The notes: generated by a model not told the origin, from the sequence alone. Positions 36,111-49,241 are shown, counted from the stretch's first letter. The stretch: 64,000 nucleotides of DNA from Tachypleus tridentatus (GCF_004210375.1 NW_027467782.1:37685771-37749770); one strand, 5' to 3'. Program-made: numbers and translations.

Positions 36111-36459
36111 GTATACTTTCCTTTATCTGCTATAAGTTTTGTTTTCTGAACAAAACAATATTTTCACCTCTGTTTGAATGGTTTTTTCTTTGATTTATAA
36201 CAGATATTAAATTGTTATTTTTCTGTACATGACGTTGGAGTAATTAATGTAAATTTAAGTATCTAGAACAGTTGTGGTAGTACCTGCGGTTTGATCAAAC
36301 GTTAAATTCTGTGTGCATAATTACGATAGTGTTTCTAACTTGGCTGTAGTTACTTTATATATATATATATATTATTGTTATTATTTTTAATCAATGTTTT
36401 TTTTAAATAACTGTGATGCATTAATTACGTTATTTACTCAGATCCTTGTGAGATGGATT

Positions 36460-36575
36460 TCCTGCTGTTGTTTTAGCGCAAATTTACTCAATGAGCTACC
36501 TTCTCTCTGTCCACAGCGAGGAATCGAACCGCGGATTTTAGGATTGAAGACTGTAAAATTATCGCTATTCAGTTG
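36460..36575 (-). repeat. SINE-B, diverged
   Basis: Minus-strand copy recognised from CGAGGAATCGAACCGCGG and GATTTTAGGATTGAAGACTG. Confidence 0.65.
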
Positions 36576-36594
36576 GGGAAATATATATTGGTTT

Positions 36595-36690
36595 GTTTAC
36601 AGCACAAAACTACACGATTAGTTATCTGCACATTTTTTTCTACTGCGGGAACTAAACCCGGAATTTAACGTTGTAACTCAGAAAATTTCA
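36595..36690 (-). repeat. SINE-C, diverged
   Basis: Minus-strand piece with ACAGCACAAAACTACACGAT and CGGGAACTAAACCCGGAATT, directly after the SINE-B copy. Confidence 0.55.
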
Positions 36691-37516
36691 ATGTCCCTAA
36701 CTTTCAAGTTTCAGTTAAGAAAAACAAACAAATACAAGAAAACATAACAGGGAAATTATAGTATACCAGTAATACTAATAAGAGATTCTTAAAACTCAAT
36801 ACTAGGAGAAAAACTGTCTGGGAGAAATTCAGGGAAGTGTAGGTTTGAGTTTTATGGTTTTTAACTAGGTCCTCAAGTTACACGTAAGTTCTTTCTTTAG
36901 AACTGATATTCTTCCTCGATAATCTCAGTTTAAGCCTCGATGATTATCTGAGTCTATCAGAATAACAAGAAGAACTATTAATATTGTGACAAGGCTCGAC
37001 TTTTACATGGAAGTTTCGTTGTCAAAAGACACGTGTTGGTGACTTTAATTTGCGAGGTGATTTAATAACGCATTACGATGTAAAGATTTCAGAATTAAGT
37101 AAGTCCCGGTGATTGTTCAAGACGAGGAGAAAGCTCTTCTTGTGAAAATATTTTTAAATAATGAATAATGAGATCTTTATATAACGTTCAGGAGTCTCGT
37201 AAGCTGAAAGGATCCTCATTAACTCTCCGTTTCACATCACACACAGAATACAAGAAGAATGTTAAATAATCTTCAAACCAGCTCTCCCAGACTCATCTAA
37301 TCCTTCTCTTCAGAAGAGAGGTCACAATAAGGGTATCATGACAGGCTGTTTTCATGAGAAAAAAGGGTCAGAAACAAAATGAATGACAAGAGTACGTTCA
37401 AATACTAATAATAAAACATAATATTAAATAACTTAACATTGTGTTCGATGTTATAAATATAATTTTTATTACTTAACAATAGTATAAACAACACTCTAAA
37501 TACCAAGAAAAGTTCA

Positions 37517-37744
37517 CTAGCCGTCCCTAATATAGCATTAGTTTAGTTACTAGATGGAAGGCAGCTAGTCATCACCGCCTAACGTCACTTCTTAGGTTAC
37601 TCTTTTATCAACGAATGGCGGGATTGAACGTTACATTGTACCACCTCCACAGCTGAAAGGATGAGCATGTTTGATGTGAAGGGGATTCTAACCCACGACC
37701 CTCAGTTGCGAGTTGATTGTCGTAATCACCTGACCATGCCGGGA
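37517..37744 (-). repeat. SINE-A, tail truncated
   Basis: Minus-strand copy from CTAGCCGTCCCTAATATAGC to the head complement CTGACCATGCCGGG. Confidence 0.88.
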
Positions 37745-38394
37745 TAACCTAAAAAAAGGCAGAGACTCTCTCCTAGAACAAGCGTCTATAGCGTACAGTC
37801 ATTAGTTTCGTATAAACAAGTAACACGTTTTGTTTAGGCTTGGAATGTCAATTCGGTAATAAACTGTGTGTACTTTCAATTAGAAACAGCCACGTTTGAG
37901 GCTGAATTGAGAAATAAACAAGTTATTAATTAACGACAAAAATAGCCAATTTTTATCTCCATGCTGTTGGTTATACCTAACTGTTTGTAAAACACATTTA
38001 AATCTAAAGTCCTAAACACTGCTAGCATTACTGTGCATGAACATTTTCATGGAAATTTCGAGAATGTTTCTTTGAACATTTGAATCTGGAACTATCCGGT
38101 ACAGAGAAGTATCTGGAACCACGTGAAACGAAGGAGAACCGAGAACGGACCGTTCAGTATAGAAGAGCTTCTGGAACGTTTTTTTACAGGTTTGGATAGC
38201 GTGGAACAGAGCAGTATCTAGAACAATGAAGTAAAGAAGGAAAGCTCTGGCCGCACAGGTAAGAGGGGGAATGGAACTGTTCAGTCTGACAGAAGATGAA
38301 CTTACAAATGAAGTAAAATGTCTTCCCAACAAATTGCTGCTACAGCATAATGACCTCTGAATCAAGTGATTAGTACTGTTATTCACTGTAGGGT

Positions 38395-38600
38395 AATAAC
38401 ACCCTGATATCCAGTGGTGTAACTCAATACAGGACAGTATTCCTTAATACCTAATGGTGCCACTCAGTATAGAGTAATTCATACCTGGTGGTGGTGCTAC
38501 TCAGTTTAGGATAACACATCCTAATACCTAAAGGTGCCACTCAATATATAGTAATCAATACGTAGTGGTGCCACTTAGTACAGACCAATACCCCAATCTG
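38395..38600. repeat. ~50-55 bp tandem repeat
   Basis: Four diverged units with CCTAATGGTGCCACTCAGTA and TAGGATAACACATCC. Confidence 0.75.
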
Positions 38601-38646
38601 TATCTTTTGTTAACCAATAAAAATACTTGCTGAGGTAGCACAAAAG

Positions 38647-38740
38647 GGCATAATAATGGGATTGTTTTGTGTGTTATAATGGGATTGTTTTGTGTGTTAT
38701 AATGGGATTGTTTTGTGTGTTATAGTGGGGTTGTTTTGGT
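38647..38740. repeat. ~24 bp tandem repeat
   Basis: Four units of ATAATGGGATTGTTTTGTGT plus GTT; the last unit diverged. Confidence 0.9.
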
Positions 38741-39289
38741 ATGACTTGATATAAACAGATGTAAAGCTGACTTGAGCAGACGTAAAAATACTTTTACAGG
38801 TACAACTGATTTAAACAGATGTAAAGATACTCGTACAGGTGTAAAGGTACTTGTTTAGTTCCTAATAAGAATTATACAAGAAAGAAGTAGTGAGACCTAA
38901 GAAAACGCCAGTGGGACCTAACCTCGTGTAACGATACTTGTACAGGGCTTATATGGGATATCGAAAAAGTCTCCTTATATATAGAATGTTGCAGTAATGA
39001 TTTTAGAAGTACTAATGAAACTCGTAGAGGTGCCTTTTGTGTTTTAAAGTATGCCGATACTCATGAACGAAACAAAGTACTTGATATGAAGTGAATACAA
39101 TAGCTACGCATGTTGTATTACATGATTTAAAGTTTCTCTATATCTTCCATTTGTTTTTATAAAGTGCAACTCTAGAATAAAAGAGCTGTTATAAATAAAT
39201 AAAAAAATTTAAATTGACCTAAAATTTACAAAATATTTATGTGTATTACTTTATAATTATGTAAACAAAGATTATAATAAATTTATTCT

Positions 39290-39612
39290 GTTATCTGTCT
39301 GCACCTCCGTCTGTTTAATTGTCTATTTGTCAGTGCATACGCCTGTTTAATTGTTTATCTATCAGTACATCTGTTTAGTTAATTGTCTGTTTCTACATCC
39401 ATCTGTTTAATTTTCTATCTGCGCATCTCTGTTTCATTGTGTAGCTGTACATAATCTGTTTAATTGTCTATTTGTTTCTACATCCGTTTCTTTAATTGTC
39501 TATCTATCTGTATGTCCGTGTAGTTAATCGCCTGTCTGTAATTCCGTCTGTTTAATTGTCTATCTAGCTGTCTGTTTGTCTATCTATCTAGATATTTGTC
39601 TGTCTGTCTATC
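39290..39612. repeat. degenerate CTGTTTAATTGTCTATCT repeat
   Basis: About 10 loose units of 30-40 bp around CTGTTTAATTGTCTATCT, grading into CTATCTGT microsatellite. Confidence 0.8.
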
Positions 39613-40651
39613 TACGCGTATGTTAAAGAGTTGACATATAGTTATCATTACAGTCTGTCAAAACAAGAAACACCCAACTTGACGAATTTTTCTAGATTAA
39701 AATGAAACTTGTCTCATTATAAAATATTACATGATGTTTTTGTAAGGTTTAATGAGACACTGCTAATGGTGAAAGTTTCCCACTTCAGAACCAACAAGAA
39801 TAAATGTTCTACTTTAATGATGAAACTGTTTTTCTTTTGGTGAAATTCAAAACCATCGAGGGGAACCTTTCTGTCTTTATATATGTATATAATGAGATGT
39901 GTGTATTCATATATCTTTGTCTAAAATCATTTAAGAAAAAACTTATCACAGATGCATGAAAATGAGTCTAGCCTAGTTTGACCTTTTTTAAAATGGGACC
40001 TCAACCTACGTTACTAATATTTTATTTGGAGATAAGAAGTTAACTGTTTCACAATCAAACTCCTGACTACACTTAAGTTTCATTTAAAAAATAATCTGTA
40101 AAAGTGTTGGATGTTTGTACGGTTGGTATGGGTATTAAAACTTTAATTCCCATACACTGCGAGTTGTGGGCATGAAAACAACGTTGTTATGACGCATCAT
40201 TGTAGAGATTTATCATTTCTTTTAAACCGAATTAATAGCAAAATAATAACAATGGGTTATAGATTAGCAAAGGTTATCTGCTGCCATCTACCGGCAAATA
40301 TGCAAATTTCCCGTGTTCACAACTTCATTCAGCTGTCTGTCACGTCACCCTAAGGATGAAGGTCGTTGTTTACGACATTGGTAACTACATTGACCATTTT
40401 CGTGTTCATTGATTCGAATTCTCCTTGGTGTATTTAGTAAATCCCCAAACTAATATTGCTATAATACCAATGTAATTCATTTTTTTACAAATAATAGTAC
40501 GCTAAGGAACTTTATGATGCGTTTATGTTCAAATAAATTGTTAATGTTATTGATTATTAAATAAATATAATTGTTACTGTACTTCATTCTGAGTTCTGTG
40601 ACTTCAGTATCAGTTTGTAATATTTTTAGAAGTGTTCCTACTTTTTAATAG

Positions 40652-40912
40652 GGCCCGGCATGGCCAGGTTGTGGAGACACTCGACTCGTAATTCGAGGGG
40701 AGCGATTTCAAATCCCCTTCACACCAAACATGCTCGCCTTTTCAGACATGGGGGCGTTATAATGTGACGGTTTATTCCACTATTCGTTGGTGAAAGAGTT
40801 GGTGGTGGGTGGTGATGACTAGTTGACTTCCATTTAGTCTTACACTGCTAAATTAGGAACGGTTAGCGCAGATAGCTTTCATGTGGCTTTGCGCGAAATT
40901 AAAAAAACAACA
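40652..40912 (+). repeat. SINE-A, near complete
   Basis: Plus-strand copy GGCCCGGCATGGCC to GCGCGAAATTAAAAAAAC. CTACTTTTT flanks both sides (40638-40646, 40914-40922), a probable short target duplication. Confidence 0.92.
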
Positions 40913-41187
40913 ACTACTTTTTGATTTATACCTCAAATTGATGTGATAGAAAAGTTTGTAGTCTGAAGAATAAAACCATACATGCGATAATACATATTTG
41001 CTATTAAAAACTAACTTAGAATAAACCTGAATCTAGTTTTAAACTATTCGAGCTAAACGCTTCATAACTCGTACATTCTATGAAACTTATTACTTCTTAC
41101 GAAGGTTGGTAACATTATTCTGTCTTTCATTATTTTCTTCTCTTATAATAGCTTTTACACTCAGCGATATAATATTTACAAATCAGG

Positions 41188-41258
41188 GGTTCGATTCCCC
41201 TTGGTGGACTCAGCAGATAGCCCGATGTGGCTTTGCTATAAGGTAACACACACACAAT
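41188..41258 (+). repeat. SINE-B, 5' truncated
   Basis: AGGGGTTCGATTCCCCTTGG then GATGTGGCTTTGCTATAAGG; the head is missing. Confidence 0.8.
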
Positions 41259-41610
41259 ATTTACAAAAGAGCGAACAAGAAGTAAATATTATATTAAATG
41301 TAACATCAGAAAAATAAGGAAAAGATTAAAATATGATCGTGGAAACAAGAATCTGCATAATTTTATTCATATTTTAAACAACTATAGACGAAAATAAGTT
41401 AAGTATCTGGTTAATATTAAATCATAATTAGAAATTAATAAAAGTGCCTTAGGCATCGGTTCACTTTACTTACCGTGATGTTATGGTTTTGAAATAGTTC
41501 TCTTTCGCTGTTTTTTATATAGATGTGGTATAAATATTTAAATACGCCAGCTTATAACCCTATGAAATATGTTTCGTAGATAAATTGGTTAGCTAGCTCA
41601 ACTTAGACAA

Positions 41611-41880
41611 GGACCCGGCATGGCCAGGTGACTAAGGCACTCGACTCGTATTCCGAGGGTCGCAGGTTTGAGTCCCCATCACATCTAACATGCTCGCCCT
41701 TTTCAGCCGTGGGGGTGTTATATTGTGACGGTCAATCTCACTATTCGTTAGTAAAAGAGTAACCCAAGAGTTGGCAGTGGGTGGTAATGACTAGCTGCCT
41801 CCTTTCTACTCTTACACTACTAAATTGGGAACGACTACCGATAGCCCTCGTGTAGCTTCGCGTGAATTTCAAAACAAACC
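41611..41880 (+). repeat. SINE-A, near complete
   Basis: Plus-strand copy, ACCCGGCATGGCCAGGTGAC to GTGAATTTCAAAACAAACC. Confidence 0.92.
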
Positions 41881-42374
41881 AAACCTAACAAAGAAGTTAG
41901 TAAAATACTATTTCTTTTAAGTAAAAATATCTGCTTCTGCATTAGTCTTAACATAAATGAAAGAAATACTCAGATTAGTAACGCTAATACAATAGCTATA
42001 TTACAAACAAAATATTTGCTACGATTAAAAGAGGCTTAGGAAGAGAAGAATACTTGATCAAATTGCTAATTACATTTTAACCTCATGCACTAAACGATCG
42101 AATTAAAAAAATTAAAGCAATATTTCTCAAGGCTACCAATTTTCATACAATTCATGTTTTGCTTTGTATTCATTGTTGAGTACGTTATATTAAAATAGTT
42201 TTAAATATGCAAATCACCATTCATGCGAAAACTATAATCAATATAAAATTCCGGTGAAACGGTGTATAAAAAATTGTTTGGCGTTATGTTGTATTATTAC
42301 ACGAAAAACAGGTCATTTCAGTAAGGGTACGTGACAATCTTTTAAGACTTAAAATGTTTATACAACCATATCAT

Positions 42375-43030
42375 GTTCAGAATAAAGAATTTTATATTTT
42401 CAAAATGGATATATCCTTTGTTCTTAAGGACATTGTAAAATGAAAACAATATGGATCAGCTTAGGATACCAGATCCATCCAGAAAAAAGTCTACAACAAG
42501 CTGGGTAGCCATGATAAACAAAGTGCTGCATCTTGTTGTAGTAGAGGATCAAAGAACACTAAGGTCAGAGACTATTAAGAGCCCTCTGTGTGCCCTAGGT
42601 AACAGTATGCAACATAATCAAACAGAATCTTTGTCTAGAAAACTGACACAAGTTGCATGTGCACATTTTGCTTCAACGATATATTAATCGTCGTGTACTT
42701 CAAAGCAGCTATAAAATGAAACATATATTTATACTCCATATGAAGACGTAGAGATGAAATCGTTGGATACAATGCATGTAGATTTCTATACGATCAGACC
42801 ATTTAAACAGACCCTAGAAAACCGTTGTTCTTACACACTGGTTGACTTATGGAAAGTTCTCACGGAGGAGTGGCAGCCTCATGACGGAACCTTTGCTATG
42901 GGAACTACGTCACAAATCTATTTTTTATGATGCATTGTGGTGAGATAAGCCCGACTGGATGTGAGTACATGGACTGTAACGGCTTGATAAGCTTCGAAAA
43001 TCGATTTATTATAACATAGCAATAAAGACT
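42375..43030 (+). repeat. unclassified dispersed repeat, copy 2
   Basis: Related to 35228-36110 (see there). Here the frame from ATG 42451 stays open for 78 codons (MDQLRIPDPSRKKSTTSWVA...). After the stop, blocks CCTAGAAAACCGTTGTTCTT and TGGACTGTAACGGC correspond to blocks of copy 1. Confidence 0.5.
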
Positions 43031-43503
43031 GTCTTATCCACTAAATCAATCTAAATACCACCCAAGACATCATATCAGCAGCCTTTTCAACAATCCATTG
43101 TCCTTTTGGAGGTAAGAAACTCAAGAATAAACAAAATACTTCAAACGGGACCTAACAAATGATACAAACAATGGCATTATAATATCTTTAGGCTTGTATG
43201 CAGTATTTCTGTACATACAAAATCGTAGTTGTTCAGCCACTAGCGACAACACATTGCTGGATGTCTTTACAAACTGATCAACCAGATCCTTTTCTTTCAT
43301 ACCACTGTTGAGACTATTCTATTCATAGTTATACTCATAATTCACATTATATTATCTCAAAACCATTTTTTCTTTTTAACACCTTTTTATCGAAATGATC
43401 TTGGGCTATTTAAACATTTCATCCGTCTTTATAACTTAGTATGTAATTTTTATTCCTATCAAAATTTTATTTATGATAATGCCATTCGAAGAACACCATA
43501 ATT

Positions 43504-43626
43504 TTGTTTGTTTGTTTTTTTTATAGAAAAGCCACATCGGGCTACCTGGTCAGAACACCGAGGGGAATCGAACCCCTGATTTTAGCGTTGTACATCTAAA
43601 GACATACCGCTGTACTAGCGGGGTGC
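43504..43626 (-). repeat. SINE-B with 10 bp target duplication
   Basis: Minus-strand copy flanked by CACCATAATT (43494-43503 and 43627-43636). The plus strand shows GAATCGAACCCCTGATTTTA and CTGTACTAGCGGGG. Confidence 0.92.
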
Positions 43627-43636
43627 CACCATAATT

Positions 43637-46306
43637 CTAAAAAATAAACATTTATTTATACATTAATTACAACAAAAGTATATTTTTATGTAATTTTTGA
43701 TAAGTTAAAATCGTATTCAAGAACACTTCTCTGGTAAGTACAAATTTATATTTTTCCTTTTTTTTGTTTAAAAAATAATTTCAGTTCTGCTAGAAAGTAG
43801 CTAGCCAAAAATGCACATGTCACATAAATAAAAACAAATGTGGATCACAAGCATGCGTTTGCACAAAATAATATTTCAGAATAGTACTACCTATGTTCTA
43901 CACATTAACGATTACAGAATTAATGTGTTCAACATACAAGTATTTCACTCAAATGCTGTGATAACTTTGCTCAGTAATTCTTTCGTGCATTGTCTTTAAG
44001 TAAATGCTTCAACTGTGACAATCAGTAACATGTTTCAGTAACAATCTAAACAAACTAATCTGTAATAATCTAAATTCCAAAGTTTATCGCAAGCTGTGTA
44101 GATTTGAAAGTATCAAATCAGAACCCAGCTAACGAATCGAATTCTCAATCCAGATTCACAATCGAATGAATCTCAAAGCTTCTCATGGTCCTACCTCATA
44201 CAATATTCTTTATTGTAGCCCAAGAGTTGGCGGCGGGTGATGATGACTAGCTGCCTTCCCTCTAGTCTTACACTACTAAATTATGGACGGCTAGCACAGA
44301 TAGCCCTCGAGTAGCTTTGTGCGAAATTCAAAAAAACAAACAGAACAAAACTACACAGTGGGCTATCCGTGACCTGTCAACTACGGATTTGTACTAGCTG
44401 AAGTAGCACAGATAGCCCTCGAGTAGCTTTGTGCGAAATTCCAAAACAAGCTAGCTAAAGATAATTGTTAAAGAATCCAAAATTGTATAAAGGATATAAA
44501 ATAAACAATCTCGCTCTTTCTTTTATTTTATATTCCCAATGACCTCATTAGATGCTATTTTATAATCTGTTTTGTTAAACATAATAACAAATTAATTTAA
44601 CTGATTAAGTACTTGTGTCTTTAAATTAAAAACTGAAAACCTATGAAAATGCAGTGGAAATAAGTCCTATTCCAAGGTATGTTTTGTCTCTCTTCTTGAT
44701 TCAAAATCCTATAACGAAGTAATACATTTTCTGACAATTCATGGTTACCATATAAACATCGAATGAACCAACACTATTGATGATTGTACACACCGACTCA
44801 TACTGATCAAGCTTGAGCTCGACAAACGATTAAACTTTTTAAAAAATGTTCCAGATTTCGCTTTATTAAAGGCTCAAGAAGCTAATTTTGAAAAAAAGAT
44901 TGTATCATTTCTTTCTGTGTAAATGTTACACAGCACTCTATATGTTTGCCTTAGGCCTGCACTCTTAACATTAACCATATTAACCACAAAAGATACTTCA
45001 ACCCCTACATGAAAAGTATGATGAATTGTTGTTGTTTTTTTGACATACTGATCACATATGTTTACAAAATGGAACTATTTTCTATACAGTGAATGTTATG
45101 TAGCTGTAGTACTTATAAGACAGTGCAAGAAAGAAATATTACAAACAAAGTCTGGTGTTATACCACTGCAAGTTTCTTGTTGATGATAACCTATACTCAC
45201 CGTTTCAAGTAAAATTTGAGTTTACCACAAAAACTTTGTTTTATTTATAAACATACATATATAAGTAGCTACTTCCAATCAGTAACAATTGTTTTTAGTA
45301 AAATAAATGTCTCATAATTTTAAATTTATTCATTATCAATTTAATTATAGAATTATTTTTAAAATCCCTGTTTTACAATTTCGACAATATGAAAGTTATA
45401 AAACAGCAGAAAATCAAATTTGTAATAATATCCACAAACAAAAATTTGACAGACATGCAATAATCGAATTTTAGTTTTAAGTTATTAAAGTTTAAATATA
45501 AATTTTTCATTTGATTATTGTGATGTGATGTCATGTTGTACCAAGTTGGTTTTATCCACGTTTTGTCCAACTCCATTAGCACGTTCTTGTGATCAGTGGG
45601 CTGGCAATTTAGATTTGTCTATTCTTGAATTTTTAAACTGTTACGTCTGCTTGCATTTTTCAACATATAATTCGCTGTAAATGTTGAAGACCTAGTAGGG
45701 GTAAAAATAGGTTTATATTATGACAGGAATTTCAATTTTAAATGAAAAAATGTATTAATGTGATTACCAATGTAGAAATTTTAATTATAAAACTATTTTA
45801 AATTCCATATTGTGTAAAACGTAGAAACACAAACCTTGTAATTGCAATGTAGTGATTGGATCAGGTCGGCAGTAGGAGCTTCGGCTAATTCTTCGTGGTG
45901 TGATTTATTTGTTTTTAAGTAAGAATGCACTAACTCGAAACTTTACAGTTAAAACAAAGAACTCTGAGACTAAGATTTCAATAACACTTCTTTTATTAAC
46001 TTTTATGGGCTTAATAGTTACAATCAACAAACATTTTCTTGAGTAGATTAACTTTGACTATTTTAATAACACTTTTGCAAAACATTCATTAATTTCATAA
46101 TACTTAAGATGATAACCGATGCTTAGAAATAATGGCATTAAATACTTACAGAGAGTTCAAGGGAAAAACAGTCTGATGTCCCATTACAGTAAAGGACATG
46201 TTGAATAAGAAACTCGTATAGAAGTAGAGACAACTTCTTTTCCTGGGGAGAGAGCCTTTTTGGAGTCTTGAAGCAGGTTCTTTCTCAGGAGAGAGCAATG
46301 CTCTTC
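43637..46306. other. AT-rich, no gene recognised
   Basis: Apart from the SINE fragments at 44.2-44.45 kb I find nothing. The minus-strand open frame at 45373-45582 is AT-rich and unlike known proteins. Confidence 0.4.
44214..44342 (+). repeat. SINE-A, 5' truncated
   Basis: The 3' half only, from GTAGCCCAAGAGTTGGCGGC to the A-rich tail. It is followed by a SINE-C piece (44345-44400) and a second 3'-end fragment of SINE-A (44403-44450), a small cluster of broken copies. Confidence 0.88.
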
Positions 46307-46465
46307 GTTTGTTTTTGTTTTTGAATTTCGCGCAAAGCTACTCGAGAGCTATCTGTCCCTAATTTAGCAGTGTAAGACTAGAGGGAAAGCAGCTAGTCAT
46401 CACCACCCACCGCCAACTCTTGCGCTACTCTTTTACCAACGAATAGTGGGAGTGACCGTCACTAT
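46307..46465 (-). repeat. SINE-A, head truncated
   Basis: Minus-strand copy with the tail complement and body. It stops at GGGAGTGACCGTCACTAT, about 100 bp before a minisatellite begins. Confidence 0.88.
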
Positions 46466-46565
46466 ACTGCTATCTATACGTTTGGCTGACGTCTATTTTA
46501 GGAAGTTTGTTACTTATCAATCATTTGTAGCTTTAGCTCATACTGTAGCGTTGAAAAGCTGCCAA

Positions 46566-47345
46566 AGTTTCTTCCTGGTTCCACTCGTCCATAGCTTGCA
46601 TAACCCCTTTACTGACCTCATTAGAAACTAAACAGTTTCTTCCTGGTTCCACTCGTCCATAGCTTGCATAACCCCTTTACTGACCTCATTAGAAACTAAA
46701 CAGTTTCTTCCTGGTTCCACTCGTCCATAGCTTGCATAACCCCTTTACTGACCTCATTAGAAACTAAACAGTTTCTTCCTGGTTCCACTCGTCCATAGCT
46801 TGCATAACCCCTTTACTGACCTCATTAGAAAGTAAACAGTTTCTTCCTGGTTCCACTCGTCCATAGCTTGCATAACCCCTTTACTGACCTCATTAGAAAC
46901 TAAACAGTTTCTTCCTGGTTCCACTCGTCCATAGCTTGCATAACCCCTTTACTGACCTCATTAGAAACTAAACAGTTTCTTCCTGGTTCCACTCGTCCAT
47001 AGCTTGCATAACTCCTTTACTGACCTCATTAGAAACTAAACAGTTTCTTCCTGGTTTGTCCATAGCTTGCATAACCCCTTTACTGACCTCATTAGAAACT
47101 AAACAGTTTCTTCCTGGTTCGTCCATAGCTTGCATAACCCCTTTACTGACCTCATTAGAAACTAAACAGTTTCTTCCTGGTTCTTTCATAGCTTGCATAA
47201 CCCCTTTACTGACCTCATTAGAAACTAAACAGTTTCTTCCTGGTTCGTCCATAGCTTGCATAACCCCTTTATTGACCTCATTAGAAACTAAACAGTTTCT
47301 CGACATGTTTCTTTTAATCCATAGCTTGAATAACTTTTTTATTGA
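46566..47345. repeat. 68/63 bp minisatellite, highly uniform
   Basis: About seven 68 bp units, then four of 63 bp, of AGTTTCTTCCTGGTTCCACT, CGTCCATAGCTTGCATAACC, CCTTTACTGACCTCATTAGA. The 63 bp form lacks CCACT and keeps frames open on both strands, giving repetitive open frames that are not genes. Near identity of units points to recent expansion. Confidence 0.95.
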
Positions 47346-47691
47346 AATCGACAGCACGTCTCCTTACAGACTAAACATATAGCGACAAATTTCTCAACAT
47401 GTTTTCTTAAGTAATCGTCGTTCTATAATCATCATTGTTTTATACACGTATGTACTTATGCTCACTGTATCCTGTATCGCATTTCTCTTTATAAGGCATT
47501 GTTATACCAGGCATTAAAATATCTAGCGATGCGTCATAATATTAAATATTATATGACAAATATATAAGGTATTAGAAAATTACAACTCTAAATAAATATA
47601 AAAAATGCCAAAAATAATATATTTTTAATAAAAACTGCTTGATTTATTTAATTTAAGATTCAGAAGCTCTAGTAGTAATAGCTGAGTATTC

Positions 47692-47951
47692 GGCCCGGGC
47701 CAGCTGGGCTAAGGTGTAATCTAAGGGTCGCATCCCCGTCGTACCAAACATGCTCGCCTTTTCAGACGTGGGGGCATTATAATGTGACTGTCAATTTCAC
47801 TATCCGTTGGTAAAAGTGTAGCCCAAGAGTTGGCGGTGGGTGGTGATGACTAGCTGCCTTCCCTTTAGTCTTACACTGCTAGATTAAGGACGGCTAGCGC
47901 ACATAGCCCTCGAGTAGCTTTGCGCGAAATTCAAAAAACAAACAAACAATC
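47692..47951 (+). repeat. SINE-A with 13 bp target duplication
   Basis: Flanked by TAGCTGAGTATTC at 47679-47691 and 47952-47964. The head has a deletion around the anticodon-like part, but the body and tail are typical. Confidence 0.95.
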
Positions 47952-48119
47952 TAGCTGAGTATTCACGAGCGCAAATAACGTCGGATTCCAAACATTTATA
48001 TTAGATACACACAAAATATGCCCACTTTTATATGCAAAATTGTATTAAATAGGCTATATTGATATTGAATTACGTTTGCTTGGGAAATAATTTGACATAA
48101 TGAAATGTATTCATTGGGT

Positions 48120-48262
48120 ACTTAATGTTCTGGAGGTTTTGGTGCTGGACTCTCAATCCGAAACGCTATGTCAATCAAAACTCACGCTATCAGTTTTTGG
48201 GGTGTTACAAAATCATGGTCAACTCTGTCATTATTCGGTAGGTAGCCTATGAGTTGACCATA
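48120..48262 (+). repeat. diverged SINE-A-like fragment
   Basis: GGTGCTGGACTCTCAATCCG, GTGTTACAAAATCATGGTCA and TTATTCGGTAGGTAGCC follow the order of SINE-A body blocks at low identity. Confidence 0.4.
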
Positions 48263-48654
48263 AGCATAAAACAGTTTGTTTTAACATTTGTAATTTTTAC
48301 ATTTGTTGAAAGACAAAAGTTCGATAATGTATATTATTCCAGCATTATCTGAAGAGGAGAAATCCAATAAATGTTTATACATACTGTAAAAGTTCATTTG
48401 TTAATATTTGTAGTACTATAACAAATGTTATGAAAATAATAAAACTGTACAGTGCTTATCAAACAAAAATAAATAATACATACTCGGTGATGGATTAATC
48501 CAAAAGAAAGAGAGAAACTTTTAGTCTAATTTTAGGTCTAATTTACCCTTCAAATAATATTATTAACTCTTGAAACACACAAACTACCCTACAGTGTTTA
48601 CGTTTTATCGAACTTTTCTCACATAATGTTATGTTTAAGGGGAAATGTGGGTTT

Positions 48655-48765
48655 TCATTTAGCAAAACCACTTTCGGCTATCTGTTAATTCTACCAAGTA
48701 GAATCGAACCCATGATTGTAGTGTTGGAAATCTGTAGACTTATCTCTGTACCAGCGAGAGACTGA
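48655..48765 (-). repeat. SINE-B, diverged
   Basis: The plus strand shows TAGAATCGAACCCATGATTG and TTATCTCTGTACCAGCGAG, typical of a minus-strand SINE-B. Confidence 0.75.
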
Positions 48766-49116
48766 TGGTTAAGCTAATACTCGCTAATTGAATGCTGTTC
48801 TTGGTGAAAGAAGCTTGCATTTTATAAATTTAACAACATATATTTATGGTATGAATGCCTTTTCCAAAACGTTTTCATTATGATGTATTATTGTCATAAT
48901 ACATTAGTATTAGGCCTATTATAGATTTTGTCACTACACTATTTATCATGTCTCTTAAGGTTTGTAATATTATTATACACTATTCTCCAAAATCCCTAAG
49001 GTTCTAGGTTTAAAAAAAATGTAGTTAATAATATAGTAGGCTTCCAGTTGATGTTTTATGATAAGAATAACTGAAGAAACATTTTTGCTTTTGACCAACA
49101 TCCCCAAGAAATACAG

Positions 49117-49168
49117 GAATTTGACTCTAAACCGTCAGAGGAGGCTTACCCCCACTCTTACGTTTTAT
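49117..49168 (+). CDS. exon 1 (tentative) of an unrecognised gene
   Basis: A 52 bp segment between an AG (atacag) and a strong donor gtaagt, encoding EFDSKPSEEAYPHSYVL. The frame is also open upstream to 49073 (FDQHPQEIQ), so the 5' edge is unsure. It ends with one base that joins TT of the next segment. The composition is protein-like, but the implied intron (73 bp) is much shorter than others in the window. Confidence 0.35.
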
Positions 49169-49241
49169 GTAAGTCATTATCTGTTGTTGAATATAGTTAT
49201 GTTGAAATTGAATATTTTCATTTTTATCATCATTCAAGCAG

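Larger units (their letters stand above)
36111..40650. other. repeat-rich stretch without recognised genes
   Basis: Holds SINE fragments and four tandem arrays listed separately. The 124-codon minus-strand open frame at 38012-38386 overlaps loosely repeated GAACGGACCGTTCAGTAT-like sequence and resembles no protein I know. Confidence 0.45.

Noticed and set aside
38012-38386. 124-codon minus-strand open frame
   Set aside because: Overlaps loosely repeated sequence, low-complexity Ser-rich start, no family resemblance.
46968-47382. Long repetitive open frames on both strands
   Set aside because: Both come from the 63 bp minisatellite; open on both strands because of the period, with no start or splice context.
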